Source: Tyto alba (lineage: Eukaryota; Chordata; Aves; Strigiformes; Tytonidae). From it: a stretch of 64,000 nt of DNA. The notes beneath the pieces are model-generated. The model was given only the letters and a program-made list of their open reading frames with translations. It was not told the origin of the DNA and did not search any database. Position 1 is the stretch's first letter. Every line of letters begins with the position of its first letter. The DNA lies in assembly GCF_018691265.1 (NCBI RefSeq), contig NW_024881261.1:24639374-24703373 (forward strand), in the 5' to 3' direction. Below are positions 27,365 to 41,100 of this stretch, piece after piece. Position numbers and translations under genes: made by a program.

Positions 27365-27400
27365 GAAGCTGCCACTTTTGCTAGAGAGCAAGGCTTTGAG
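27365..27400 (+). CDS. ADK: Adenosine kinase, internal exon (36 nt, carries Glu of the NxxE motif)
   Basis: Adenosine kinase transfers the gamma-phosphate of ATP to adenosine, giving AMP, and sets adenosine levels in cytosol and nucleus. This exon encodes 12 residues, EAATFAREQGFE, which match a segment of vertebrate ADK that I know well. The acceptor is TTTCAG and the donor GTGAGT, and both flanking introns are in phase 0. In human ADK the PfkB/ribokinase-family NxxE motif is Asn223-x-x-Glu226 (short isoform). The first codon here (27365-27367, GAA) is that Glu, so the motif is split by the intron before it. The glutamate takes part in the Mg2+/phosphate network of the active site (family knowledge). 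Being 36 nt and phase 0/0, the exon could be skipped without a frame change. A 12-residue match would be weak alone, but the next two exons on the same strand continue the protein. Confidence 0.93.
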
Positions 27401-30400
27401 GTGAGTTAACCCACAATTGCACACTAAACAGATCCTAAAGGTTTTTTTTCTTGCTGATAATGAAGTTCTTTTGGACAATGATTGATGTGCTATTATACTC
27501 TCCAAGCCTCGCAGCGGTTGCCATGGAAACTTGGCAGTCGTCATGGTTTCTTTGTTCTGCCAGCTCAGTGTTATGACGCACTCTGCTAGGTCTGCACCCA
27601 ACATCGCCTACAGATGTTATTTATTGAATTTTGAAAAGCCTCTTGGGAAGCCGAGAGGTTGGGCACGGTTTCAAGCTGCCTCTGCAGATATGGGACCTGT
27701 CAGTTTGTTCAGTTAAAAAGCTACCTCATTAGCTGCATTACACTCCATAAGGATTCACTGCTAAAGCAGTGGTGAGGCAAGACTAAATGGTGAAATATAA
27801 CACCGCTTAAATAACTTAAACCCTGCCATATGCGGATTATCATTATGCAAATGAATTTTAGAAAGGTTGTATATAAAATTGTTAGGTACTGATTAATGTA
27901 AACCATGCTTCTACAAACAGCTTCTTTTAGAAGGGGTGGTGTGGAATTTGTGTTTCAAAACATATTCGAGTTGGTGTTTTCCATCTGTGCTCTAAAAATG
28001 TATGATCCTCTACTTTCCTGAACACTGTTGATTTTACAGTGATTTTCAGAGCTTTTGATTTCATCTTCTTGAGGTATTTATTTGAATAATATCTTCCATT
28101 GGCTAAATTCAGATCACTTTATCTAGCGAGCTATCAGCTATTGGTCTCTAATGCTGAATTCAAATAGGCAGGTTTTAAATACTATAATTAATGTGACAAC
28201 GGTTGTGCTAATTTTGCAGATAGTAAGTGATCTTACTGAAATCTAAATTGCAGAACTGAACACACATAAATCCTTTTACATGTTTTTTCACTGGAATAAG
28301 ACCCACCTTAATTGGTTTGTTTGTAGTTTAAAAGAACAGATAGGAGTTTGACTGCTCAACACCCATTTTGCATAAATAATAGAAGCCGCGCAATTCAAAC
28401 TGCATCGCTTTAAGAGCATGCCACTTCTGTGTGTGGATGATTGCATATAAAAAAAAGAGGGAAAGGCTGACAGCTTTTGTTCTACAATTTAGGTTTCTTT
28501 AGAACCATACACCAGCAGGTATATCAATGCCATTGGAGTTTTAGATATTAAAATTGTGGGCTGTCCCATTTCATTTTATGTTTCCCAAATTCATGTGACT
28601 GCTTTGTAGAAATCAAGACTTTTTATCACTGTCAATTTTCATTTGTATAATCTGTATTGTTAGCATAAAAATACACTTTGAGTTTATTCTATCAAATGAA
28701 TGAATTTCACAGATGCCTCAAATATAATATGAAGCATAACAAATTATTGGTACCCTCTGGTAGCTAGACAATAAAAAAGAAAGGAAGTAGTGTATTAAGT
28801 CTACCCATTCTATATTTTTATTGCCCCCTTGAGCTAAAGACTTTGAATGTGCCTGGTTTAAATTCAGTTCTAGTGACAAACTGCTTTTGCTGGTGTCTGC
28901 TAACTACCATCATATTAACCTTTCCATTAGTGCTTGCTTAGAGATTTTAGCACAGTTCCTTCTGAACATCCTAAATCTGCCACATTTGATTACAGCATAT
29001 CAGTAAAGTGCACAATGATTATGATCTTATCTCTTATTACCCCCTTGCTTGGCAACAACTCACATGTCAAGTTTACTGACAGAGATGTGTAGAACTGGAT
29101 AAGTGTCCAGAGTCTTGTTTTCCCATTGTGCAGTGGAGGCACAAAAAAATCACACTGCTAGTGAAGTATCTTAGGAAAAACTTAAAGAGCTTCAATTAGC
29201 CTTTCATTTAAAGACAAGAAAAATTTCCAGCAACTCTCAAAAGCTTGTAAAATTGATTCTGTGATTTATATTGAGAATAGAAAACTGGCAAAATGTGGAA
29301 AACTAAAGGAAAGGAATCAAGTGACCAGAGCAAAAATCAAAAGGAAATTGATCATAGAAGTGGTGAAAAGTTGCTGGTAGCTGAATTTGAATTGCAGCCC
29401 GGAAAAAAAATTATTTTTTAACAAAAGTAATTAGAAATCTTTTAGCATAGATAATAAGTTGTGACTAGGTTTGGGTTTTTTTTAATTGTCTCTTTTTGTA
29501 CTTCCCAGTAATCTCAACAGTATATGTGGTCTAAATGAATCTTTTAAACATGGATTAAGTATATCTGAAACAATTTTTGAAAAAAAAAGAAGTACAATCA
29601 AGTCAACTTCAGAAAGCACCTTTTCTGAAGAAATAAAATCTTGTCATAAGCAGGAGAAAACACTTCCATGACACAAATCTGTTTTTTCCTTTGTCAGAAA
29701 AAACACATTCAAAGCAATTTTTATTTTTATGCTTCACCTTACCAAGAGTTAGTTTTCCATTGTACTTTGCTGAAGTACAAGGTATTTTTGTAAAATCAAT
29801 CACGATATTTGAAGACCATTATTTCCTTCATTTTGTCTCCTGACCAACACTTATCTGTAATAATCAAAAGTAGAACATTACTTCTGATGCAGTCTCTTCT
29901 GGAGTACATCAGTGTTTTCTTTTTTTGTGAATTTTGTGCTTTATGACATTTTAAAATTATTAAATAAATAGTAAATTCACTGTCTGTAAAGACACTGCTT
30001 CATCCTAGTTGTATGTTGCAGTCATCTCAGTAATCCATTATAATAGCCACAATTTTTATCCCAGGGAAGCTCTTGGACTTGATTCCCCTTGAAGTGGTAG
30101 AATGGCTGTCAGTATGTTTTAACTGGCGGTTTGGAATATGTTTCAAATAACAAAACTGCCAAGATAAACGTTTATGAGGTTTTGTTTTTACAAAATGGTA
30201 ACTTGCTGTTTATTCTATGTAGGAATTGGGAAAAGAAAATCCTAGTTTAACATAAGACTTAGGGTTCAATTCTGTCTGTCAACCCAAGAAGTGAAATTAA
30301 ACAAATGGAACAGTGGGTATCTAAGGGGTTAGTAGCAGCTGCCATGCAAAATAATTTTTCCTGATAGAGGCAGAGGTCTCCTCCTAAGTATGTTCTGGTT

Positions 30401-33400
30401 GGGGAACCAAATTAGAGCATTTGGGTACCCTGGACCAGATTTACGTCTTCAGGTTAATGAGGTACACTGTACAGGTCCACTGTTTTAAGTGGATTTATGC
30501 TTGCTTAGGTCAGGGTGATGGTAGTCCCAACTACTGTGTATTTGTTCATAGGCAGAGATCAGAACACATAGTTTGACTAGCAGTTTTAACTGTATACCTC
30601 TATCTGATCCTGGGGTATCTGATGTACTTTCTTTACATGCATATATTCCACTTACTGGAATTAATGCCACATGCAACGTTTTTTTTCAAGTGCAGCATCA
30701 ATAGGCAAATCATGCTTTTGTGAGATTTGTATGCTAATTTCGTTAAATAAGATTCAAGTGCATAATTGGATATATGTGAGTATCCCGGGAATTTGAGACG
30801 CATTATAGAGGCTTTAGGACCACAAACCAGTACAGTCTTACCGCTTAGCCATGCCTGTGAGAAAGTCTTGATAAGTGTGCAAGTACAAGTCAGGGCAAAC
30901 CAAATATTATTTATTTCAGCAATTTGAAAATATTGTGTATATTCTGAACAGAAATAGATTACAACATTTAATGATGTTTGCCTGACAGTGAAATGAGGGG
31001 CATAGTACCTCTGCAGTCTTAAGGTGTAAATATTTGCATATTATAAAATGTCACAGTTCTACCTTCCAAGTACAACGTAATGTTAAGGTGGTGATATACT
31101 GTGGAAAAGTTAAAGCCGCCTCAACACTGAGGTTGCAGCTCTTCCACTATATGAGCTCTATTTTATTTTCTCCCTTTGGAAAAATTTTAGTATATAAAGT
31201 GATACTGGCTAAAAGGGCCAAGTTAATTCTCCCAGAAGATGCTATTCAGTTACTTTCAAAGTCTGCACAATCAGACGCATGTCTCCAAACCACTCTGTTT
31301 TGAAATTTCTGCATTTTAAAAAATTGCTTTTTTTTCCCCTAAATACCTTCCTTCTTCTGTTACATGCTTATTATATATTTAATTCTTCCTGAAAACATAT
31401 GTGCTTTTCACTTTCTTTCACTGTCTACTTTATTTCATCCTTTACCATCATTCTTCACTAATCTTCTTCCTCAGGGTCCTCTTTCCCTCATATAAGTTCA
31501 TCTTTATTCTTTCTTAAACTGAATAAATCACCTCTTGATTGTACCATTTTCTCCTATTATAATTTCCACACTTTCCTTTTAAAATTCAAAGTGCATGTAA
31601 ATACATTGCACATATATCTTCAAGCTCTGATTTCTGTGCCTGCTTTTCTCCACTGTATATGTGCCTAATGAAGTCACCAGTCGCCACTTCCCACTTAGCA
31701 AAAACTAAACACCTCTCTTTCCTTTGATCTCCACGATGCTTTATTGTATTTTCTAGTTCATGGATCTCTTAATTATCAAGGCCTGAAATCGTTCAGTGTT
31801 TAGGTGAACCTTCAGAAGCCTACATATTACCCAGCTGGAGGGCTGTGGTTCTCCATACATCCCCCTGTTCAACACCTTGTGCCACCAGCAGATACCTGCT
31901 ATTCACAAATCTCTTAAAAGGCATTTCAAAACAGAAGAGCAGCAATTTCAATATTTTTCTCTGTCATCTTTAAGGGACTCCTTGCCTTTGGAGAATTAGG
32001 GGTAAGATGGTTCCTGTTCGCTGTCCTCAGTCCACACAGAGGGGTTCAATGTTCTTCTCTTTCTTCTCTGGTGAAGATGTTGCCTTCTAAAGGCTATATT
32101 AACAGTCTAAGCAGGAGGAAGGAACAAATAACACAAATGATACTGTAGTATATGGAAATTAAAAGTATGAAAGAATTTTAAAAAGAAGTAAAGAGACCAG
32201 TAAGTAAGGGGAGTTTATTTTCATATTTGGCAAATGTGTATAAATCAATGGGCTCACTGGCTACCAGAGTTGGGGGAGAAATTAAAGGGAGGCCAAGAGT
32301 ATTGCAAAAGAACTAGCTAATTTTCATATAAATAGATACTGGTAAATATATAGCACAGGCATATTCTCTGTCCATAAGAAAGGTGAAGTACTTGAAGATC
32401 AACAAGGTTAACAAAAATCAGGACTGAATGGTATGCAGATTATAGTTCTTGAAGTGTTTAACTGACCTGCTGATAGAAAATTATCAATCTCTCGTTAAAA
32501 TTGGCAGCTGGAGTCAAAATAGCACATGCTGTACCTGGGTTTCAAAATATACTACATACTGATTTTGAAAGATGAAAGTCCATTTATTAATAATATAAAT
32601 TAATTGTAACAGCTCTGGTAAATTACTTGAAACTACTCTGGACAGCTTTATAAATGAACTCTATTCATTATGTAATTGTGTTAAAAAATTAGTTGGGATT
32701 CATAATGAACAGGACACAAAACAATGCAGAAAGTATTGTTATGTTTTCATATATTCAGTACTAGTCCCTCACCAAATTAGCTATGTTTCACTACAGTTAC
32801 ATATGTGCAAGAGCAAACATGGAAAAAAAGTATGGTGTTCTTTAGCACAGATGAATAAAGTGGGACACAGTAAGTAGCACAGAGAATAATTATAGTCTTT
32901 CTTAGTTTTCGTAATGTTAAAAAATAAAAATAAGAAAAAGAAAAAGTATACATTATGGCAAGAAATAGGTTCACATATACCAAAATTAATTTGTAGAATT
33001 TACTGACCTGAGATAAATCTGAGAGCAGAAGTTTCCCATGTAGCATTATAAAAGCATTTGATATTTACCCAGGTAACAGGAATACCTATATTTAGATTAG
33101 ATTGAAAACTAAGTAAATCAGAAATTGAAATCCTGGTGTTTCAGATCATAGGGCAACTATGAGAATAGGAAGGATAATATTCCAGTGACAAGTTGTGCTG
33201 TTAGTGTTTCTTGCATCAAATTAAACATTTCAAACTTGTTGCTGTCAAAGACATTGGATGGATCAGAGGTTTGGTTCAGTATGCCAGTTTCTCTGTTCCT
33301 AACTACATGCACTATGGCATACAGATAAAGTCCCTTTAAAGTAAAGACTCCTGAAGTCTTTGCAGTTTAGCCTTACTTCAGAAAATCGAGGATGTTCTGT

Positions 33401-34001
33401 GCTCCACAGAGTATACCTTTCACACTTTGCTTCCCAATTATGCAACCAGCTAGTGAGCACAGAGCATATCTACCTGGGCTCCACACCCTCTAAGGTGCTG
33501 CAGTGTACAGTCAGTTTACTTGCTGAGACCAGTTGCTTTAGAGAAACAGTATTTGTAATCCTGATGAAATCGGAGGGATTATAGTACTATAAAACATGGC
33601 TAAATTGGATGAAAATCAGGCTCAGAGTTTATCCAAAGTATTCTCTTACCAATTTTATTTTTAATTTTATGATGGGTAAGGTTAGAATCCAGTCAGCAGC
33701 AAAGAAGCCCACTAATTGCTCGTTAGGAAATGCTCTGTAATTCCTTTGTCAGCTTTGCAGTTTTGCAGCAATTGGAATAGCTGAACTATCATTATCAAGA
33801 TTAAAAACAATGGTCTCATAGTACTACGTAAACCCTTAGGAGAATGAAGTATTCCTCCTTTTAAAAATCTTCCTCTACTGACAATAAAGTCTATTTTATA
33901 CCTAGCCATAAGGAAACAAATCTTTGATCTGCTAATAAAGTTCTAATCTCTCACTGCTCTAGTATGCCGGTAACAAGAATTTTCTTTCTCTCTGTTAATA
34001 G
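27401..34001 (+). other. ADK: ADK intron, 6.6 kb
   Basis: A complete intron of 6601 nt in phase 0, with donor GTGAGT and acceptor TTAATAG preceded by a CT-rich tract (about 33980-33996). No transposon of recent type is visible. The first 350 bases keep several CpGs and contain a strong RFX X-box match (27517-27530), so they may be a conserved regulatory stretch. A second stretch around 28351-28480 also keeps CpGs. A weak old-repeat-like segment lies near 29110-29175. The remainder is AT-rich, with short homopolymers and no gene that I can support. Confidence 0.85.
27517..27530. promoter_or_regulatory. RFX X-box-like palindrome
   Basis: GTTGCCATGGAAAC matches the RFX-family X-box consensus (GTTGCCATGGNAAC) along its full length, with inverted half-sites around CCATGG. 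It lies 117 nt after the donor of the 36-nt ADK exon, in a stretch that keeps several CpGs. RFX proteins bind such sites in promoters and enhancers, often of ciliary and neural genes. Binding here is an inference from the motif only. Confidence 0.5.
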
Positions 34002-34208
<207 letters not shown>

Positions 34209-37200
34209 TAGTCAGAGCATTTGCCTTTTGATGTTAGTCCATGTTTCTCATCTGTTATGCTTTTATTTGTTTTAAGATTCTGAATTTAAGAAGTTAATAG
34301 TTCACAAGAATACCCAAGAATTCAGTTCTGAACATCTTAAGTTCTTTTTTTATAACATAGGTCTAAAATAATTGATCCAGTTGGTTTTACTCAGATTTTT
34401 ATGACTTGAGATTTTATCTGTGTAGCCATCTTTGCTGCAAACAAGAACACACTATGCCTGCTGAGAACAGCTGTGCAACAGTATAGTATATTTAAACATT
34501 TGTGAAGAGGAGGAAGTGAAATCCAGTACTAAGTGAATTTCCAGGCTTTTTTGCTTTGAGCAGAAAGTCTCACTTTAGCTCTTCTCAGCCGTCTGCTCTT
34601 CTATTCTCAAAGGAGTACGTGGGAAAAAGGTGTTTTAGCAGGGATACAAGTAGTTTGTGCTGTCTAAATTGGTGATGTACGACACACAGATTTAAGCATT
34701 ATAAACATGACTGCCTACCTTTTGACAGTCTCTTTAATTCTGTCCACCTATGCTTCCAGACTAAATAAAGCTATTAAAAACATGTGCTGTGGCAAGCCAT
34801 TTTAGTCATTCATTCCTTCACAAGGTAAGTTATTAGTCAGGGCTGAATTCCTCCTTTGGAAATCAAGTGAAGTTGAGGAAGCTTTGTACCTGAGGGACTG
34901 GCACTTACTCACACGGTATTTGCCTCAAAATCAGAATTGGCTTCAGATTGTGGCTGCAGGGCTAGGCACTAAGTAGGTATGTCACTGCTGTATAGATCAT
35001 TCTTAGCAGCAGTTTGAGTGATTTTTCCAACAGTTTACTTCCTCCCCTATTTTGTTAGCTACAAACTGGTTTAAAGGAAATAGAAAGCAGTCACTGAGAG
35101 TTGGGAATGTGTATCTCACTGAATAATGATGGAAGTGTTGCCTCCAGAAGGTTACGACATTACGTGAATGACCCATATGGAGGCACTCTACTTGAGTATT
35201 GTACAGTTGGCTGAAAAATAGCAGTATACAAATGTTTTTATAGATGAGCTAGTAATAACAGTAGTAAACCTAAATCTTATATGTAACCCTCCTGTGCTGT
35301 TATTTAATTTTCACTGTGTACTTATTTTGTTCTTCAAACTGGAGTTGTTAACAAATCCATTAATCCCTTCTTTGATATTTTTACAACTGGGAGCTTATTT
35401 GAGGACTGACACTTGCTAATCTTAGCTGTTTGTTCGCTATGAAATGAACTTAAATTAGAGAATGCACTTTATATGCGTGATAAATGCAAGATGGATAGAG
35501 AGTGTATGCAATGGTGTCAGCTACAAAAGCAAACATGATAAATGTTAAGGCAGTTTGAGCCATGGGATAAGCTATTCAGTGCACAAGCATAGCTGAATCT
35601 CTTTGCTATGTTGTTATTCATGGCAGCCAAATAAATGTCAATAATAAAAGAGAATTAAAGATTTTCATTTCCCAGAGGCAGTCCTCTAATACAGCTTGAT
35701 CTTTCATTTCATTTGTAATTCGTTCTCATGTCAGGATGCAATCATTCGCCAGGCTCTGTGTGTCATGTTAAGTCATTTAATAATGATTAAGAACATAAAA
35801 ATGTTTGGCCTGTGGGGCAATTCTCAAAAGAGATACCAATTTGTTATTGTTTTCCCCCTTTTTCCTTCCTTTGGTGTGGATCGTCTTTTTCCCACCTCCT
35901 CACATTAAAATAATAATGAAAGAAGGAAAATGTGTCCCTTGATTTAGCATATGATGATACCACAGAATGGCATAGAGTAATGCTAACACACTTATTTCAA
36001 CACTAATTAGGTCTAGTTGTGCTTTGAAACCTGCAGTGGAAAGTATAAAAAGTTTCTAAATGATCTTTGGAAGAATTACTATGTTTAGGAGTAGTCACCA
36101 GTATAAAATTAATTTACTTTTTCTAACGCATAGAAGAGGAGTGCATTTTTTGAAAAAGCAGGCTGTGTGTAGTTGTTTATCCTGCCTTTCTGAGGAAAAA
36201 ATAGTCTCAAAGACTTTGTGCCTAGATTAAAATAGTATTTGCAAAGTCAGCTATGGATTTGGATATACTTGTTGGTACATTCTGCTCTATATTTTGTCCA
36301 GGTTAACAATAATAATAAAAACATGTTTATTAGTTGGAAGACGTTTCTGTTAGTAGTGACTCGACCAGATGGGATCAGTATCCAGGCAAAGGATTCTGCT
36401 CTTTTTTCCCTTTTACTACTGCCTTTAATTGTCCTTCATCAGCTGTTGGGCAGATCACATATTCCAATGGTCTTAGTTTATGTCTGAAAGAGTGCAGACT
36501 GGAGCTGGAGCTTACAGTTGCGAGAGTAAGACTCCAAGGTGAATTTGGCCTTTGTGGGTTTTCTACCTTTTGTTCCTCCTTCGCTTTCCCATTTTTCCCA
36601 TGGAAAGGTCTCTGCTCTCTGGCAGCAGCGTGGAGCATCATTACTGTGAGCCATGGGAGTTAGAAGTCAGTGGCTTGGATTGGGCTGCGCTCTGTGAAGA
36701 GACGCAGCCGGATACCTCCCTCTACCCTCTTCTTTCCCTTCATCCTGCCCATGCATGGCAAGATGAGACAGGCAACACTGAGGCCGTAAGATCATCCTTA
36801 ACAGAGCTCTGTTTTGCCTGTCAAGGCCTCTGCATGCTGTCCAGGACAAGACAGCCATGGGGCTAAGCTGGGAGAGGCTGGCTTACAAGAGGAGGAGTGC
36901 ACCACTTCCATGAGTTATGTGTAGGTTGAATGGGGGATCAGGTGATGGAAATAAGAACGGGGACACACTTTCATATAGGTCTGGATGAAAGGAAAGGAAA
37001 TAAGATGGATAAAAGGTGTTGTTGCAGATTGCCAGCTCTTTCTTGAAAGGGCAGAGAATTATACATGCTGGAAATTAGATGTGGAATTTCTTTTTCTTTC
37101 TTTTTTTGCGGGGGGCGAGAGGAGAATGAAGAAAGTCAGATATGCTAGTCATTATATGTGGAGAGGACTATGGCAACAGTTGTTGATTCCTGGACATTCC

Positions 37201-37975
37201 ATAGAATGGAAGTATCAACAGGTATTTGATGAGTAGAGCATAAGGCAGAAAGGCAGAGTTTGTTACAAAAAAGGAAAGAAAGATTGATCAAAAAGTTCTG
37301 AGAATATAGCTCTTACAGATGAGGGAGAGAGCTTAGACTAAGACATCTAAAACATATACTTCCTCCAAAATTCTGGCCCAGATGTGCTGCAAAGATGTTT
37401 AGTCATCTTATGAATTGTTGCAGTTTACACAACATTGTTTAATGTCCGCCAAAACCACTGGTGGCTCATCTTAAACCGACCACAAGCTGTAGATACTCAG
37501 GCATGGATTTACGAGCAACTTAGAGGTCCACGCAACTGGATCAGATCATGAAAATAGTAAGAAGCAATAACTGCATCAGCAATCACAATCTAAGCCGTTC
37601 CCATTTGTCAGTCCACCTTCTCTGTCTGAATTATTTGTGTTTTCAGGGAAAAATTTCTATCTCTCTATCATGGAGCGCACTGGGTCTTTTTACTGTCTGT
37701 TCATATCTCCTCTGTCACAGTACTCCAGCCCCAAGGCCCCTTTTCTCTCCCCTTCCTTCCTGTTCTCTGTCAGTAGGAATAATTGCAAGGAAGAGTCAAG
37801 CTCCAATTCAAGCTGAGTGTGATCAGAGTGTTTTATAGGAAAGGAAAGGAGTGTTTAGGATTAGCACACAGGAGCTGTGGCACGTGTAACGTTGACTAAA
37901 TTAACTGTCAGCTTCTAATAAGACTCCACAGAGCATGTGCTCTGAGGTTGTTGTCTGAACTTTTCTTCTTCATGC

Positions 37976-38155
37976 CATAGACTCATAGAATAGTTTGGGT
38001 TGGAAGGGATCTTTGAAAGTCATCTGGTCCAACCCCCTGCAATGAGCAGGGACATCTTTAACTAGATCATGCTGCTCAGAGCCCCATCCAGCCTGACCTT
38101 GAATGTTTCCAGGGATATGGAGCATCTACAACCTCTCTAGGCAACCTGAGGTGCA
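37976..38155 (-). mobile_element. CR1 LINE, 3' tail fragment
   Basis: Read on the + strand, the segment starts with ACTCATAGAATAGTTTGGGT and continues GGAAGGGATCTTTGAAAG, TCATCTGGTCCAACCCCCTG, then a stretch containing AGCCTGACCTTGAATG and ending near ACCTCTCTAGGCAACCTG. This is the reverse complement of the avian CR1 3' end, so the element lies on the minus strand with its 3' end at the low coordinate. The terminal ATTCTATGA-type octamer repeat is reduced to about one unit. It is truncated to about 180 nt. Better preserved than the other two copies, it may be somewhat younger. Confidence 0.93.
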
Positions 38156-41100
38156 TTTTTCTGTGATGTCAAATTTTATCTTTTTACTTGAAGACATTGG
38201 ATCTTCTCAGTGACCCTAAGAATTAGCACTGACAAAAACATTGTCATTTTCTCTAGCATCGGTCCCCAACATGACTGAATTTTGATAAAACTCTCTTGAA
38301 AAAAAATAGCCTGTGAGAGACACCTGTGACAAAACCTTTTAGTACAGAGGATTATTATTTGGGAAAGGTACTAGTAACTGAAAATAAGATCTATGGACTT
38401 GCTTACCAAAAAGTTTATTTGAGAAACAGTATTGCGTAAATTCCTTGTGCAGATGCTCCTTGTCCATATTGGGAATTACTTGGCTATCAAGACTCTAATC
38501 CTACTACCACAGCCTTGTTCCACCACATCCCTTTTCCCAGGCCTGGAATTCTGGATTTGATTGGGAATTGCTGAGCTAATGGAATACATTCATTTCATGT
38601 TTTAATACTGTTTTCTGTAACCACAAAAAGTAAATATGCAGGGAGAGTTAATGAACACATGCAATCTCCTGATTTCAGCAGCTGGAGCTTTTAAGAAATG
38701 CACCAAAAATCACAAACTCTGGCAAAAACATATATGTCATATCTATATGTGTGCTATAACATTTGTCAGAACCAAATGCTGTGAAAGCTATCCCTTTTAC
38801 AGAGTTGCTCATAACATATTTAAACAAATTACTTTTGGTCAGATACATTTTATGACTGGTCTTGGCCCAAAGGGAAATCTTCGGAAAGTCTGAGCAAAAT
38901 CAGTTCAGCAATGGAAAAACATACTTTTATATTGAAATATTTGCATAATTGAAAAACAGCTGAAGCTACAAACTTTAATCGTGGCTTGTTTTATAGCTTT
39001 AATAGAGGAAAGAAAAACAATCCAGATTTAAAGAAAATCACTCCAGCATTTTTCAAGTTATGAATGATGAAATCTGGCATGTTCAGACATGAACATAGAA
39101 TTTTCCATTCTTTTTTCCCCCCAATGTTTGCAAGACCACCTCTGTTCAGGACACATTTGTAATAACCTCATTTGTTAGAACATGGCAGTAAAAATGGATT
39201 ATTTTTTTTAAAGGATTCAAGCATTAAAGCCACCTCATTTGGGGCTACTAACCACTTACATCTTCAGTTTTTGGGATACATTACTTGAGATAGTTCAGGA
39301 AATGTATTAGCAGTGCTGGCAAATGTGGTAAAAGAGAAAGGTCCATCTTAACAATTTCTTAGTGCACCTACCACATAGTACATACTGAAATAGTTTCGTG
39401 AATTTCTACTTGTTATTATTTAGTCTATTCCATAAGTTAAATGGCATGTGCAGTGTAGCTAAATTAGTATGTCTCCATAAAACTCGCAACATTACCAAAT
39501 TTTAGAGCCTGCCTACCAAGCTTTTGATGTTGGTGTAATACTAGGCATTTGCCTCTACCTATTATCTGAAACAGGATACTGAGCTGAATGGATGTTGATG
39601 TTATCCAGTACAACCATTCTTAAGGTAATATATGCAGATATATTTATAAATTAAAAGTTTTTATGTTTGGATAGAACCAAAACCTGATCTAAATGAAAAT
39701 AACAAAGGTATGGATAGTATGTTTCTATGAATGACAAAGCTTATTTTACTTTATAAGGATATGTTAGATCTTAAATATTTCAGGTGCGTTTTTAAACCAT
39801 TTGTTTTAGAAGGGCTGTCAAAACTGTGGAAACTAGAGTTCTTAGTTCTTTAATCATAATGGCATGATGCTGTATGCTTTTTGGGGTAATAAAAAGGCCC
39901 GATGTTCAAGCATACAACTTACTCTAAACAGAGGTCAGTATGTTTTCTTTGTCAGGTTGTGCTGCAATCATAGACCAGCATGTTACCTTGTAAGCCTATC
40001 TATAAAACATAGAAGTATTTACTACTATTGACACTGCTGACATTTTATGGTGGGCCTGTTTGTAGCTCCTCTTTCTGTAAGTTACTGAGTATTGTGTGTT
40101 CTCCTCTAAGAAGCAAGAAAAAGTGTTATTTTTTTCCTTACATACAGCTTTCATGCTTAGCCTTCTAGACAGGAAAACCTTGACTAGCTCTTTTTATCAG
40201 CCAGCCTCTCTATGTGTTTATACAAACAAAAGTAGTGTCTTGGACCTGGGGAAATTGTAGTTGGGTTATATTAGAGTGTGCTCTCTTTCTCACAGAACTG
40301 CATACTTTCATTCTTACCTATCCATTTATATTCACAAATAGAAATAAAAGTTTAAAAAACAAAAATGGATTTAGGAAAAAATGAAATTTTAGTCCACTAA
40401 TGGCATAACAAATGAGCCAGAAAGCCCAATAGAATTACTTTTAGTTTAGTTGTAACTTAGGAAACCACAAAACCTAAATTAATAATGAACATTTGTTGAT
40501 AGGGATTAATGAATAGCAAAGCTGGTAATACCTTTTTGTAACTGAGACCACTCATGATTTCATGCTGTGTGGGAGAGGCAGTCTGAGCATTTTATTAGAC
40601 AGCTGAAACACATTATTAAAACCTAAGTCCCTGGATACTGGTATCTTGACTGGACTTAAAAGTGTTTCAAGTGTTGCATCTCAAAGAATGCATATACATA
40701 TATGTAAATATATACATGTGTATAAGTAATGTGCGTGTATGTTTCAGTAATTTCGTATTGATCTAAGAAAAGGACATCTTTTGTAGTGTCATGTGTTAAC
40801 ACACCAGTTTAGCCCAGAGGCTGGGAAATCCCCTTTTCCGTGTATAATCACTAATAATAAGGAATTTTCAAGGCAAAACTATGCCTCTTATTAAACCTAG
40901 CTCAAATTTCTGGTGCTACAATGAATTTACATTCTGGCATTCTGAGGAAAAATTACCCCTTTAAGCTCTGAAAAATGCATGTTTGTTGAAGGACAATAAA
41001 TAAGGACCCCTATCCCAATCCTTAGGACTAGGTAGTATTTCCTCTTACACAGAATAATTTCTGTATTTGTTTCTCGGATACAAATACATAGATTTAGGAA

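Noticed and set aside
27845..27852. Perfect POU octamer ATGCAAAT, with others at 46633-46640, 38939-38946 and 31032-31039
   Set aside because: About two are expected by chance on both strands in 64 kb, and more in AT-rich DNA, so four hits are not informative.
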